DNA from: Verrucomicrobiales bacterium | Lineage (GTDB): Bacteria; Verrucomicrobiota; Verrucomicrobiia; Methylacidiphilales; JAAUTS01 | Direction: 5' to 3' | Assembly: GCA_031265365.1 (NCBI GenBank) | Contig: JAISCS010000201.1 | Span: 1 to 39,866, forward strand | DNA: 39,866 bases | In this document: piece after piece, positions 22,272 through 30,996 of the stretch | Layout of the letters: each line of letters starts with the position of its first letter | Position numbering within the stretch: position 1 is the stretch's first letter | Position numbers and translations under genes: made by a program | The notes under the pieces: model-generated | What the model was told of the DNA's origin: nothing | The model's input: only the letters and a program-made list of their open reading frames with translations | Database searches by the model: none

Positions 22272-22883
22272 TTATTTCACCGCCGCGTAATTCTGGCCGA
22301 TAACGTCCCAGTTAAGGACCTGCCAAATCGCCTTGAGATAATCGGGCCGGCGGTTCTGATATTTCAAATAATACGCGTGCTCCCAGACATCCACGCCGAA
22401 CAGCGGCGTGCCGCCGTCCATCAACGGGCTGTCCTGATTGGCGGTGCTGGTGACCGCCAGCTTGCCGTCCCGGCCGACCATCAGCCACGCCCAGCCGCTG
22501 CCGAAGCGGGCGGCCCCGGCTTGCTCCACCGCGGTTTTCAGCGCGTCGAAATCGCCGAAGGTTGACTGAATGTCAGCGGCCAGCCCGCCGGTTGGGACCT
22601 TCGCGCCGCCGGGCGTCAGTGTCCGCCAAAACAAACTGTGGTTGGCATGACCGCCGCCGTTGTTCCGCACCGCCGCGCGGATGGCCTCGGGGACGGCGTC
22701 GAGGTTGGCAATCAACTCCTCGACGGGTTGGGCCGCGAGAGCCGGCTGGGTCCCCAGCGTCTTGTTCAGATTGTTAACGTAAGCAGCGTGATGCTTGTCG
22801 TGATGGATTTCCATCGTCAGCGCGTCGAGATGCGGCTCAAGCGCGCCAAAGGCATAGCCGAGGGGAAGTAATATATAAGCCAT
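22272..22883 (-). CDS. sodA: Superoxide dismutase, Mn/Fe family (Mn-like)
   Basis: Dismutes superoxide. Metal ligands and family motifs are seen: [14 protein letters not shown] (first His), [13 protein letters not shown] (second His), GSGWAWLM, and [19 protein letters not shown] (Asp and third His). GGGHANH and the Gln in [11 protein letters not shown] favour the Mn type over Fe. No signal peptide is seen, so it should be cytoplasmic. The start [20 protein letters not shown] at 22883 is the normal family start; the track adds nine residues. 203 aa. Divergent from panD. Confidence 0.95.
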   Translation of the reverse strand: MAYILLPLGYAFGALEPHLDALTMEIHHDKHHAAYVNNLNKTLGTQPALAAQPVEELIANLDAVPEAIRAAVRNNGGGHANHSLFWRTLTPGGAKVPTGGLAADIQSTFGDFDALKTAVEQAGAARFGSGWAWLMVGRDGKLAVTSTANQDSPLMDGGTPLFGVDVWEHAYYLKYQNRRPDYLKAIWQVLNWDVIGQNYAAVK

Positions 22884-22995
22884 AATTTTTCTTTGATTGA
22901 TAACCTTCATTAACCTAACACAATTCAGCGCCAGCGCCAGCTTTTTTTAATTTGGCAAGGCGCGGGTTCTTGAATTAAGATACCCACTGTAAATT

Positions 22996-23334
22996 ATGAT
23001 TCGCTCATTGTTGAAATCCAAAATTCACCGTTGCGTGGTGACCGCGGCCAACGTCAATTACGAGGGCAGCATCACCATCGCCGAGGACTTGATGCAAGCG
23101 GTTGACTTGTGGGAAGGCGAGAAAGTGCTCGTCTCATCCGTCACCAGCGGCTCGCGCCTCGAAACCTACGTGCAGAAAGGCACGGCGGGCAGCGGCGCCA
23201 TCATCATCAACGGCGGCGCGGCCAACCTGATTCACCAGGGCGAAATCCTCTCCATCATGTGCTTCACGCAATCGGCGACCCCCATCGTCCCCAAGCGCAT
23301 CCTGTGCGACCGTCACAACAACATCATCCGCTGA
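22996..23334 (+). CDS. panD: Aspartate 1-decarboxylase proenzyme
   Basis: Makes beta-alanine for pantothenate and coenzyme A. This pyruvoyl enzyme self-cleaves at Gly-Ser, here YEG/SITI (about residues 23-24). Other hallmarks are KSKIHRCVVTAANVNYEGSIT, the ETYVQKG strand and NGGAANLIHQGEILSIMCF. Length (112 aa) is typical. The stop lies in CGCTGACG. A compact inverted-repeat element follows and separates it from the convergent beta-helix gene. Confidence 0.96.
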   Translation: MIRSLLKSKIHRCVVTAANVNYEGSITIAEDLMQAVDLWEGEKVLVSSVTSGSRLETYVQKGTAGSGAIIINGGAANLIHQGEILSIMCFTQSATPIVPKRILCDRHNNIIR

Positions 23335-23353
23335 CGCTCATCCCTCGAAGTTA

Positions 23354-23451
23354 TTTTGACGCAAAGAACGCAAAGTCTCGCCAAGTTTTTTTGAAAAGGC
23401 ACCCTAAAAAATCTTTGCGAAACTTTGTCCCTTCGCGTCTTTGCGTCAAAA
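23354..23451. repeat. Compact inverted-repeat element (TTGACGCAAAGACGC family)
   Basis: Left arm TTTTGACGCAAAGAACGCAAAG and its inverse at the right end enclose about 50 bases that also pair in part. The right end overlaps the beta-helix gene: the complement TTTTGACG supplies its last Phe codon and TGA stop. Confidence 0.8.
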
Positions 23452-25692
23452 TTTTTTCCCCGGCGGCAGCGGCACTGGCGGATAAGTCACGGACAGCGCC
23501 TTGGCGCGCCATGCCGCCGCGCCGTACACGCCGGCGCGCGTGTAATCAAACGGCTTGAAGCCGAGCTTCAACGCCGGCGAATCGGGCCGCAGCCGGAAGT
23601 CGCGCGCGGCGGCGTCCACGAACAGCGGGTCGGCGATGACGCTGCCGCTGTCGCGCCCCTGCCCGACCCACGGCGGTTGTTGACCGTCAGCGGGCGCGGG
23701 GTTGAGCGCGCGCAGCGGCAGCGCTTGCCACTCGGCGAACGGTTTGTTGATGAACTTGACCGGCTGGCCGCCGGCGTTCCAGTAACAATTATCCCGCATG
23801 ATTTCGCGCCCGTTGCCCCAGTCGCCGGCCAGCAGCGGGCTGGCGTTGTCCCACCACACGATGTTTTTTTCAAACGTGAAGGATAAATGATTTTCCGACC
23901 TGGTGAATTGCAACTGCTGCTCGCGCGCGGCGGCGAAAATGTTGTTCCGCAACACATTCTCGCGCCCGTAATGCTGGTGAAAGCCGCCGCTCTTGGTGTC
24001 GTACACGAGGTTGTTCTCGAACACAATGCCCGCGCTGCCCTCGTCCGGGTAAATGCCCCAGCCGCCGTAGGCGTAACTGTGGATGTCGAAAAACACGTTG
24101 TCATGCACCGTCGTGCCCGGCTGCGGGCCGAGCGTGTAAATGCCGCCCATGTCGCTGAGCAAGCCCTTGCCGAGATGATGCACGCGGTTGAACGCGACCT
24201 CGTTCCGCTGGCAGCGGCTCGCCGCGTAACCCCAGCGCCAGCCGACGCTGATGCCGGTGTAATACCAGTCGGCGATTTCATTGTGCGTGATTTTGTTGTC
24301 CGGGCTGGCGCCAATCCACACGCCGACCGCGCACGGGAAAATGTGCCCGCCGCCGCGGATGATGTTGTTGTCAACGACCACGCCGCCGGTGAGCATCCAA
24401 TCCTCCGGCGCCTCCGTCTCGCCGATACGCACTCCGCCCGCGCCGAGGTCTTCCAGCAAGCACTCGCTGACCGTGACCTCGCGGCAAGCGCGCCGCGCCC
24501 ACACGGCGTAAGTGCCGATGTGCCGCACCACGCAATCGCTGACGGTGACGCCGCGCGCCCCGTTGAACTCAATCACCGCGCCAATCGGCGCCGCCGCCTG
24601 CGCCGGCTCGAACCCTTGCGGCGGCGTGAGCCATTGCGCGTGCTCGAACGTCAAACCCTTAAACGTAATATGTTCCGCAAACCGCCCCGCCGTCGGGTCG
24701 CCGCCGATGGCGATGAATTTCCCCGCCACCGGCGCGACAACCTCGGCGCTAACCATGTCCTCGTCCGGCAACGGCAGGTAGGACAGCGTCCCGTCACGCG
24801 CCAAAAACCACTCGCCCGGCGCGTCCAGAAACTGCCGCGCGTTTTCAAGAATAAATGGCGTGTCCTTTTTCCACGGACTCCACGGCCACATCATCTCGCC
24901 CTCGGTTATCACCGCGTGGCGCTGACGGTCGACGGTGACGAAGCGGCGCGTCACGTCCCAGTTGTGATATACCACCAAGTTCACATCGCGCAGTTCATCG
25001 TCAGCGAGGCCGTCCAGCGCGGCGAAATCCGCGTCGCGCAACAACGCCGTGCGCCGCCCGCGCCGGTCACGGTCGGCGGTGCCGGCGATTTTTTCCTCCG
25101 CCACGTCGCGCAAGTGAAACCAAAACTCATTCGGCGTCCGCGCGCGCGTGGCCCGTCGGCCATTGACCCACAGTTGCTCGAAATACCACTTGCCCGCCGC
25201 GACCTCTGGCACCTTTATCCACCAGACCCCGTCAGCGCCTCGCTGCCATTTGCTGACAGGGATGTCCTCGCCAAGCCTGTCCCTGTACACTTCGCCGGCA
25301 GTGACGAGTTTGTTGCCGATGAGCTTGCCGCCGCTGAAGACGGGACGCGCCCCCGCCGCCGCCTCGTAAGAAACATTGCCGTCAGCCTCGCCCAACTCAA
25401 GCGGCTCGGTCATGCGATAATACCCGTCCGCCACCACCACCCGCGCCATCTCCGAGCGCGCCAACCGGCTCTCCGCCCGCGCCTGACGAATCGCATCCCG
25501 CGCGCCGGTCAGCGAGGCAAGCGGTCCATCCCCATCCTTGGAACCAGACCGCGCCATCGTGCCGCTCCAACTGTCATACCCATCCGGCGCGATGAAGAAA
25601 TCCATCCCTGCCGCCGTTGACCATCCCAGCGTCAGCGCCAGCCACACCCCACCGCTGACGGTGAGCCGACGAAAGATTTTCACGCGCGACAT
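23446..25692 (-). CDS. Secreted right-handed parallel beta-helix protein (GH141-like)
   Basis: A predicted exported polysaccharide-active protein. A signal peptide follows [20 protein letters not shown]. The mature start, [15 protein letters not shown] with [15 protein letters not shown], is typical of parallel beta-helix glycosidases/lyases. Helix coils are marked by repeated [29 protein letters not shown] and [24 protein letters not shown], and an insert lies at about residues 120-280. The layout resembles GH141 (known fucosidase/xylanase activities), but catalytic residues could not be assigned. The ATG at 25692 is chosen for the signal peptide; ATGs at 25698 and 25716 are possible. Its stop codon comes from a repeat element. 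748 aa. Confidence 0.7.
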   Translation of the reverse strand: MSRVKIFRRLTVSGGVWLALTLGWSTAAGMDFFIAPDGYDSWSGTMARSGSKDGDGPLASLTGARDAIRQARAESRLARSEMARVVVADGYYRMTEPLELGEADGNVSYEAAAGARPVFSGGKLIGNKLVTAGEVYRDRLGEDIPVSKWQRGADGVWWIKVPEVAAGKWYFEQLWVNGRRATRARTPNEFWFHLRDVAEEKIAGTADRDRRGRRTALLRDADFAALDGLADDELRDVNLVVYHNWDVTRRFVTVDRQRHAVITEGEMMWPWSPWKKDTPFILENARQFLDAPGEWFLARDGTLSYLPLPDEDMVSAEVVAPVAGKFIAIGGDPTAGRFAEHITFKGLTFEHAQWLTPPQGFEPAQAAAPIGAVIEFNGARGVTVSDCVVRHIGTYAVWARRACREVTVSECLLEDLGAGGVRIGETEAPEDWMLTGGVVVDNNIIRGGGHIFPCAVGVWIGASPDNKITHNEIADWYYTGISVGWRWGYAASRCQRNEVAFNRVHHLGKGLLSDMGGIYTLGPQPGTTVHDNVFFDIHSYAYGGWGIYPDEGSAGIVFENNLVYDTKSGGFHQHYGRENVLRNNIFAAAREQQLQFTRSENHLSFTFEKNIVWWDNASPLLAGDWGNGREIMRDNCYWNAGGQPVKFINKPFAEWQALPLRALNPAPADGQQPPWVGQGRDSGSVIADPLFVDAAARDFRLRPDSPALKLGFKPFDYTRAGVYGAAAWRAKALSVTYPPVPLPPGKKF

Positions 25693-25850
25693 GGCCATCA
25701 CTATAACATTGGGCATGGCCCAAGCGACAGGACAAAATTCCCGGTAGCGCTTCAGTTTGCGGAAATTAACGCAACGGCGCAAAGACGCAAATATTATTGG
25801 TTCTATCCCGTGAACAGAGGAATGGCAGTGGCGTGAGGTAAGCGCAGTAT

Positions 25851-25971
25851 AATTCCCCTTCCGTGAAGGGGTGGCGCGGAGCGACGGGGTAGTTCAGCGT
25901 TTGGGGCGAGGTCCCGGTTAACGCTGAACTACCCCGTCCGCTCCGCGGCCACCCCTTCACGGAAGGGGAAT
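25851..25971. repeat. REP-like inverted element (family A), outer AATTCCCC
   Basis: Arms 25851-25901 and 25920-25971 are near-perfect inverses. Compared with 8302 and 13384 the arms are in the opposite arrangement: AATTCCCC outside, CAGCGTT inside. Confidence 0.9.
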
Positions 25972-26007
25972 GCGCTGGCGCAGAAGGCCGGGGTGGTGAG
26001 GGGAGGC

Positions 26008-26044
26008 GGCGTCAGCGCTGCCACTGCTAACAGTGAGGAACCAT
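26008..26044 (+). repeat. GGCGTCAGCGCTGCCACTGC repeat, copy 1
   Basis: About 37 bases ending in GAGGAACCAT. Other copies are at 28887-28923 (same strand) and 39581-39617 (opposite strand). Confidence 0.75.
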
Positions 26045-26133
26045 ATTTTTATTTTTAGCATGACCCGACGCGGGCAACCACCAAGCATTTTGCACTTGGT
26101 GTTTTGACTTGCATGACGTATCTTCCAACCGCC

Positions 26134-26358
26134 ATGAAAAAGATGAACCTCACCGCGGTATTGGAACGGGAAAACGACGGCTTTGTCTCGCTCTGCCCTG
26201 AACTGGATGTTGCCAGCCAAGGAAACACGGTCAAGGAAGCCGTCACTAACCTGCGCGAAGCCGTCGGCCTCTTTTTGGAAACTGCCGATACTGCTGAGAT
26301 TGAGGAACGGTACAAGGGCGAGGTTTTCGTCACCCACTTCGAGGCAGTCTATGCCTAA
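26134..26358 (+). CDS. hicB: HicB-like antitoxin
   Basis: A 74-residue HicB-family partial RNase H-fold protein: MNLTAVLERENDGFVSLCPELDVASQGNTVKEAVTNLREAVGLFLE. HicB neutralises the HicA mRNA interferase. Here it precedes hicA (B before A), and the hicA start at 26351 overlaps its end. Because hicA is broken soon after its start, this is effectively an orphan antitoxin. The ATG at 26134 (MKKMNL) is preferred; the track start is a TTG. Confidence 0.82.
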   Translation: MKKMNLTAVLERENDGFVSLCPELDVASQGNTVKEAVTNLREAVGLFLETADTAEIEERYKGEVFVTHFEAVYA

Positions 26359-26425
26359 ATTGGGAATTTTCTCCGGACGGGAAATCTGCCGGATTTTGGC
26401 AGAGCCACATGGTAATGCAATCATG
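26351..26425 (+). pseudogene. hicA toxin remnant
   Basis: MPKLGIFSGREICRILAEPHG matches the HicA N-terminus (usually SGREVCRILxxxGF). After about 21 codons the similarity stops in a small inverted repeat (CCACATG/CATGTGG) and an inserted CGTCAT-family element. No RQRGSHxxM-type part with the catalytic His is seen downstream. The toxin is therefore probably dead. Confidence 0.6.
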
Positions 26426-26436
26426 TGGAATAGGCC

Positions 26437-26580
26437 ACGTCATGCTGAGCGAAGTTGCATAGCAACGCAGTCGAAGCATCGGGTTGCTCGGGCGAACGGC
26501 GTTGACCGTAGCGCTGGTGTGCGGTGGGACCAACCGATTCCTCGACTGTAACAACTACGTTATTGCGCTCGGAATGACGG
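26437..26580. repeat. Inverted-repeat element (CGTCATCCTGAGCG family) next to hicA
   Basis: CGTCATGCTGAGCGAAGTTGC on the left pairs with the inverse at the right end (GCGCTCGGAATGACG). It includes CAGTCGAAGCATCGG, shared in pattern with 13573 and 28689. Confidence 0.7.
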
Positions 26581-26718
26581 GGCATGCTTACTGACGGCAT
26601 GATTATTTCACCGATAACGGCGAGGAACCTAAAAACGAATAGCATAAGAGGAATTAAATCACTCGCATTTTAGCATTGTCCTTTCGCGGCTTGGATTTTA
26701 GACTGCCCGCCTTCAATT

Positions 26719-28506
26719 ATGCGCGTGGTGTTTGTTTGTACCGGAAACGTTTGCCGCAGCCCGATGGCGGAGGCGTTGTTCCGTGACTTGACCAAGGCGG
26801 CGGGTGGGTTCACCTCGGCGTCGGCGGGTATCGGCGCCGCTGACGGGCAGCCGCCCAGCACGCATTCCGTCGCGGCGATGCGCGAGCTGGGCATTGACAT
26901 CAGCGGACAGCGCAGCCGGATGATTACGCCGGAGTTGGTCGCTGACGCTGACTTGATTGTGGCGATGACGTTCGGGCACCATGATGTGTTGCAAATGTTG
27001 TTCCCGGAGGCGGCGGACAAAATGTTTCTGTTGCGCGAGTTCGAGGAGGCCGCTGATGGTGAGTTGGAAATTGACGACCCCATCGGGCTGTCGCTGGAAA
27101 CGTACCGCGTCTGCCGCGACCAAATCCGCGCGGCGGTTCAGGCGCTGGCGGCGGCGTTGCTGGAGCCGGGCCGACCCGCTGACGGTGCCCCTTTCCGCGA
27201 TGACGCCAATCGCGCGCGCCGCCGCCGGACCATTGAAAAAATCAAATCGAAAATCAACATGAGCACCTCAAATCCCAACCTGCAACACGCCGACCCTGAG
27301 ATTTTCCGCGCCATCAGCGGGGAAAAGGAGCGGCAATTCAACAACATCGAACTCATCGCGTCGGAGAATTTCACCAGCCGCGCGGTGATGGAGGCCCAGG
27401 GTTCCTGCCTGACCAACAAATACGCGGAGGGTTATCCGGGCCGGCGCTGGTACGGCGGTTGCGAGTTCGTGGACGTGGTGGAGCAACTGGCGATTGACCG
27501 CGCGAAGGCGGTGTTTGGCGCGGAACACGCCAATGTGCAACCGCACTCCGGCTCGCAGGCGAACACGGCGGTGTATTTCTCCGTGCTGCAAGTCGGCGAC
27601 CGCATTCTGACGATGGATTTGGCGCACGGCGGGCATTTGACGCACGGGCACAGGATGAATTTTTCCGGCAAGTTGTTCGAGGTGCGGCATTACGGCGTCA
27701 GCCCCGCAACCGAGGCGATTGATTATGACGAGTTGCGGAAAGCGGCGGAGGAATTTCGCCCGAAAATGATTACCGTCGGCGCGTCGGCATACTCGCGGAT
27801 TATTGATTTCAAGCGGATGGGCGAGATTGCGCGGTTGGTGGGCGCGTATTTGTTCGCGGACATCGCGCACATCGCGGGCCTGGTCGCCGCCGGTGAGCAT
27901 CCGTCGCCGGTGGAGCACGCGGATTTTGTGACGACGACGACGCACAAGACCTTGCGCGGGCCGCGCGGCGGGTTGATTTTGTGCCGCGCGAAATACGCGA
28001 AGGAAATTGACGCGACAGTGTTCCCCGGCTTCCAAGGCGGGCCGCTGATGCACGTCATCGCGGCGAAGGCGGTGTGCTTGGGCGAGGCATTGCGGCCGGA
28101 GTTCAAGACCTACCAGCAACAAGTCCGGCGCAACGCCAAGGCGTTGTGCGAGGGCATGAAGAAGAACGGCTACCGCATCGTCAGCGGCGCGACGGAAAAC
28201 CACGTCATGCTGGTTGACGTGCAGCCGCAGGGGTTGACCGGCAAGGAAGTGCAAGAGGCGCTGGACCAGGCGGGCGTCACGGTGAACAAAAACGCCATTC
28301 CGTTTGACCGGCAGTCGCCGTTCAAGGCGGGCGGCGTGCGGCTCGGTACGCCGGCGGTGACCACGCGCGGGATGAAGGAGGACGAGATGTTTGACATCGC
28401 CAACTTCATTCACGAGGGCATTCAACAGCGCGGCGACGCGGCGGCACTGTCAGCGTTGCGGAAGAAGGTGCACGCCTTCACCGCGAATTATCCCCTGCCG
28501 GGGTAA
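26719..28506 (+). CDS. glyA: LMW phosphatase fused to serine hydroxymethyltransferase
   Basis: One open frame joins two proteins. Residues 1-148 are a low-molecular-weight phosphatase: P-loop [13 protein letters not shown] and the DDPIG acid motif. The residue before the second Cys is Val, whereas arginine phosphatases such as YwlE have Thr, which favours a tyrosine-type enzyme. Residues 181-595 are serine hydroxymethyltransferase (glycine/serine and one-carbon metabolism, PLP): [44 protein letters not shown] and the PLP-Lys motif [13 protein letters not shown]. The 32-residue basic linker has no stop and contains a GCTGACGGT motif. An ATG at 27259 (MSTSNPNLQ) could start SHMT alone, so both a fusion and separate SHMT are possible. 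Confidence 0.9.
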   Translation: MRVVFVCTGNVCRSPMAEALFRDLTKAAGGFTSASAGIGAADGQPPSTHSVAAMRELGIDISGQRSRMITPELVADADLIVAMTFGHHDVLQMLFPEAADKMFLLREFEEAADGELEIDDPIGLSLETYRVCRDQIRAAVQALAAALLEPGRPADGAPFRDDANRARRRRTIEKIKSKINMSTSNPNLQHADPEIFRAISGEKERQFNNIELIASENFTSRAVMEAQGSCLTNKYAEGYPGRRWYGGCEFVDVVEQLAIDRAKAVFGAEHANVQPHSGSQANTAVYFSVLQVGDRILTMDLAHGGHLTHGHRMNFSGKLFEVRHYGVSPATEAIDYDELRKAAEEFRPKMITVGASAYSRIIDFKRMGEIARLVGAYLFADIAHIAGLVAAGEHPSPVEHADFVTTTTHKTLRGPRGGLILCRAKYAKEIDATVFPGFQGGPLMHVIAAKAVCLGEALRPEFKTYQQQVRRNAKALCEGMKKNGYRIVSGATENHVMLVDVQPQGLTGKEVQEALDQAGVTVNKNAIPFDRQSPFKAGGVRLGTPAVTTRGMKEDEMFDIANFIHEGIQQRGDAAALSALRKKVHAFTANYPLPG

Positions 28507-28515
28507 CCATTCCCC

Positions 28516-28672
28516 AATTCCCCTTCCGTGAAGGGGTGGCCGCGTAGCGGACGGGGTAGTTCAGCGTTCGGCGTATGGAGCGCGGACATCCCGTCCGCTG
28601 CGGACAAGATGTCCGCGCTCCATACACTAAAACCCTCGGCCCTAGCGCCCACCTCTTCACGGAAGGGGAATT
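28516..28672. repeat. Family-A element with nested GGAGCGCGGACATC palindrome
   Basis: The left arm 28516-28568 matches family A; the right arm is partly decayed (CACCTCTTCACGGAAGGGGAATT). Between them, TATGGAGCGCGGACATC and its inverse (28574-28625) form a separate palindrome, so one element seems inserted in another. Confidence 0.8.
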
Positions 28673-28688
28673 ATAGTAGTTCCTCATA

Positions 28689-28864
28689 CCATTGGCCGAG
28701 TACCACGTCATCCTGAGCGCAGCCCTGAAGGGGCGCAGTCGAAGGAGCGGCCCAGCACGGACCAACAGGCTGATGACAACTAATCCGCTGACGTTCACCA
28801 CACCGCTCCTTCGACTACGCACCTACGGCGCTACGCTCAGGATGACGCGGTACTCGGCCAATGG
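28689..28864. repeat. Inverted-repeat element (CGTCATCCTGAGCG family), full copy
   Basis: Ends CCATTGGCCGAGTACC and GGTACTCGGCCAATGG are perfect inverses. Inside are CGTCATCCTGAGCGCAG and GTCGAAGGAGCGG with matching inverses. Confidence 0.85.
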
Positions 28865-28886
28865 CGTAATGAAATGCTATAGTTCC

Positions 28887-28923
28887 GGCGTCAGCGCTGC
28901 CACTGCCAACAGCGAGGAATCAT
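28887..28923 (+). repeat. GGCGTCAGCGCTGCCACTGC repeat, copy 2
   Basis: Matches 26008-26044 with a few changes, ending GAGGAATCAT. It lies 45 bases before the next gene. Confidence 0.75.
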
Positions 28924-28967
28924 TTTTTACTGGCAAAAATTTTTGTCCGTGCTAATAGTAAGACGTT

Positions 28968-29522
28968 ATGTGGAAGCTGATTAGAAACCTCATCATTGCC
29001 GCCACGTTGATTGGCATCGGCTGTTGTCTGCTTAATCTTTACCATTTGCCGCCGGAGGTGACGGACGCGGAGGAGACGCTCAAGAATTTGCTGGTCAAGA
29101 TGGCCGGCGGTTTGTTCATCGCCGGCGGCGCGGCGGTGCTGTTGTGGCCGGTGGCCGGCGTGGTCGGGTCTTATTTCGAGTCGCTGTTCTGGGCCAAGGG
29201 CGGCAATGTTGACGCGCCGCCAATGTACAAACTCGCGGCCTGGCTGGTTGAGCAGGGGCGCTACGGCGAATCGCTGGCGGAGTACCAGAAAATCACCAAG
29301 CACGACAAGCGGGCGACGCTGGCTTACGAGGGGCAGTTGTTCGTCATGGTGCAGGCGATGGGCATGGGCGGCACACCCGCCGTGCAAAAGCTGCTGGCGG
29401 CGGCGCGCAAAAACGTGACGCCGGAGGAGTTGCCGCATCTGGATTGGTTTTATGAGCAACTGCTGGCCGGCAATCCTGAGGTGTGCGCCCGCCCGCCGCA
29501 CGTCGAGGAAATCATCGAGTAA
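28968..29522 (+). CDS. Membrane-anchored TPR-like protein of unknown function
   Basis: Not assigned to a named family. Two N-terminal hydrophobic segments are seen (IIAATLIGIGCCLLNLY and GGLFIAGGAAVLLWPVAGVVGSYF), then a soluble helical part with a TPR-like unit (MYKLAAWLVEQGRYGESLAEYQKITKHDKRATLAYEGQL) and a further helix pair. It probably faces the cytoplasm and may act as an assembly scaffold (inference). 184 aa. The DUF1015 gene follows 82 bases later in the same direction. Confidence 0.75.
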   Translation: MWKLIRNLIIAATLIGIGCCLLNLYHLPPEVTDAEETLKNLLVKMAGGLFIAGGAAVLLWPVAGVVGSYFESLFWAKGGNVDAPPMYKLAAWLVEQGRYGESLAEYQKITKHDKRATLAYEGQLFVMVQAMGMGGTPAVQKLLAAARKNVTPEELPHLDWFYEQLLAGNPEVCARPPHVEEIIE

Positions 29523-29604
29523 CGCCGCTGACGGTGCCGGTCAGCGCCGGCGGGTGCATTTTCAACTTTGCATTTTTCACTTGGCACTTTAATCTTTCCA
29601 CCCT
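29523..29604. other. Short gap with inverted GCTGAC pair
   Basis: GCCGCTGACGGTGCCGGTCAGC (29525 on) places a full motif copy beside an inverse partial copy, which gives a small hairpin followed by GCGCCGGCGGG. This may serve as a terminator, as paired uptake sequences do in Neisseria. Confidence 0.45.
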
Positions 29605-30822
29605 ATGCGAATCCGTGCTTTTCAGGGGCTGCGGCCCGAACCCGCGCAAGCCGCGCAAGTGGCGTGTGTGCCATACGATGTCATCAACAGCGAAGAGGCG
29701 GCGCAACTGGCCGCGGGGAACCCGCTCAGCCTGTTGCACGTCATCCGGCCGGAGATTGATTTGCCCGCCGGCACTGACCCGCACGCCGACGCGGTGTACG
29801 CGAAGGCGGTGGAAAATTTCCAGGCGTTCCAAGCCAACGGCACCCTGCGGCGCGAGAGCGGGCCGGTGATTTTCTTGTACAAACTCCGCATGGGTAATCA
29901 CGAACAAACCGGCGTGACGGCGGTGTTTCACACGGACGATTACAACAACGATGTCATCAAGAAGCACGAGAAGACGCGCCGGGACAAGGAGGACGACCGC
30001 GCGCGCATCACGCACGAGTTGAGCGCGAACCCGGAGCCGGTGTTTTTGACGTACCGGGACGCGCCGGAGATTGACGCGCTGGTCGCCGCGACCGTCAGCG
30101 GCGCGCCGTTGTACGATTTCACCGCGCCCGACGGCGTGCAACACACGGTCTGGCGCGTCGCCGACGGTGACGCCTTCGTCAGCGCGTTCGCCAAGGTGCC
30201 GCGCGGCTACGTCGCCGACGGTCACCACCGCAGCGCCAGCGCCGCGCGCGTGGGCCGCGAGCGCCGTGCCGCCAACCCGGCGCACACCGGCGGCGAGGAT
30301 TACAACTGGTTCCTCGCCACGATTTTCCCCGCCTCGCAATTGCGTGTGCTGCCGTACCACCGCGTCGTCGCCGACCTGAACGGGCTGACCGCCGGCGGCT
30401 TCCTGGAAAAAGTCCGCGCCATCTTCACCGTCAGCGAGAACGCCGCGCCCTCACCGTCAGCGCCGACGAACGTCAGCATGTATCTCGGCGGCAAGTGGTA
30501 CAATTTGCACTGGCCGACTGACGCCGCCGCCGACCCCGTGGCGCGCCTCGACGTCAGCGTGCTACAGGAAAAACTACTCGCGCCGGTGCTGGGCATTGAC
30601 GACCCGCGCACCAGCCGGCGCATCGACTTTGTCGGCGGCATCCGCGGCACGGCGGAGCTGGAGCGGCGCGTGAACAGCGGCGGCGCGGCGGTGGCGTTCT
30701 CGCTGTATCCCGTCACCGTGCAACAACTGATGGCCATCGCCGACGCCGGCCAAATCATGCCGCCGAAGAGCACCTGGTTCGAGCCGAAGCTGCGGTCGGG
30801 TTTGTTCATCCACACGTTTTGA
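29605..30822 (+). CDS. DUF1015 family protein
   Basis: A 405-residue DUF1015 (PF06245-like) cytoplasmic protein, widespread in bacteria and archaea and of unproven function. Family segments: MRIRAFQGLRPEPAQAAQVACVPYDVIN, the Lys/Asp-rich IKKHEKTRRDKEDDR, YVADGHHRSASA and the end TWFEPKLRSGLFIH. It is sometimes found near serine-pathway genes; here a fused glyA is two genes upstream. Three GCTGACGGT motifs lie within it, two of them 26 bases apart encoding different frames (FTVS and SPSAP). Confidence 0.9.
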   Translation: MRIRAFQGLRPEPAQAAQVACVPYDVINSEEAAQLAAGNPLSLLHVIRPEIDLPAGTDPHADAVYAKAVENFQAFQANGTLRRESGPVIFLYKLRMGNHEQTGVTAVFHTDDYNNDVIKKHEKTRRDKEDDRARITHELSANPEPVFLTYRDAPEIDALVAATVSGAPLYDFTAPDGVQHTVWRVADGDAFVSAFAKVPRGYVADGHHRSASAARVGRERRAANPAHTGGEDYNWFLATIFPASQLRVLPYHRVVADLNGLTAGGFLEKVRAIFTVSENAAPSPSAPTNVSMYLGGKWYNLHWPTDAAADPVARLDVSVLQEKLLAPVLGIDDPRTSRRIDFVGGIRGTAELERRVNSGGAAVAFSLYPVTVQQLMAIADAGQIMPPKSTWFEPKLRSGLFIHTF

Positions 30823-30996
30823 CATAAACAGAACCCCGACCTCGAAGACCCGAAGTTATTGGCAAATATTTCCTCGTGTCTTCGCGGCTTCGTGACCGGA
30901 GTTTGTTAAATTCAGATTCTTCCACTGAATCAGGTAAACTTTAATATTTTGGAGTGTCCAATGGGTTTGCATTCTTTTAATGTGGATGGATAATTC

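Larger units (their letters stand above)
25693..26133. other. 441-base intergenic gap filled with repeats
   Basis: Holds a GGCGCAAAGACGCAAAT fragment (about 25775-25795), the family-A element at 25851-25971 and one copy of the GGCGTCAGCGCTGCC family at 26008. No additional gene or clear promoter was seen. Confidence 0.7.
28507..28967. other. 461-base intergenic gap filled with repeats
   Basis: Contains three different repeat elements in a row (28516-28672, 28689-28864, 28887-28923). No gene is supported; the listed ORFs read through the inverted repeats. Confidence 0.75.

Noticed and set aside
22272-22883. Iron-type SOD tied to the iron cluster
   Set aside because: The GGGHANH and NQDSP residues point to the Mn type, and the gene lies in a different neighbourhood.
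23887-25620. 577-aa plus-strand ORF
   Set aside because: Antisense to the beta-helix gene, whose signal peptide and fold repeats are clear; the plus frame has Arg/Ala/His-biased content.
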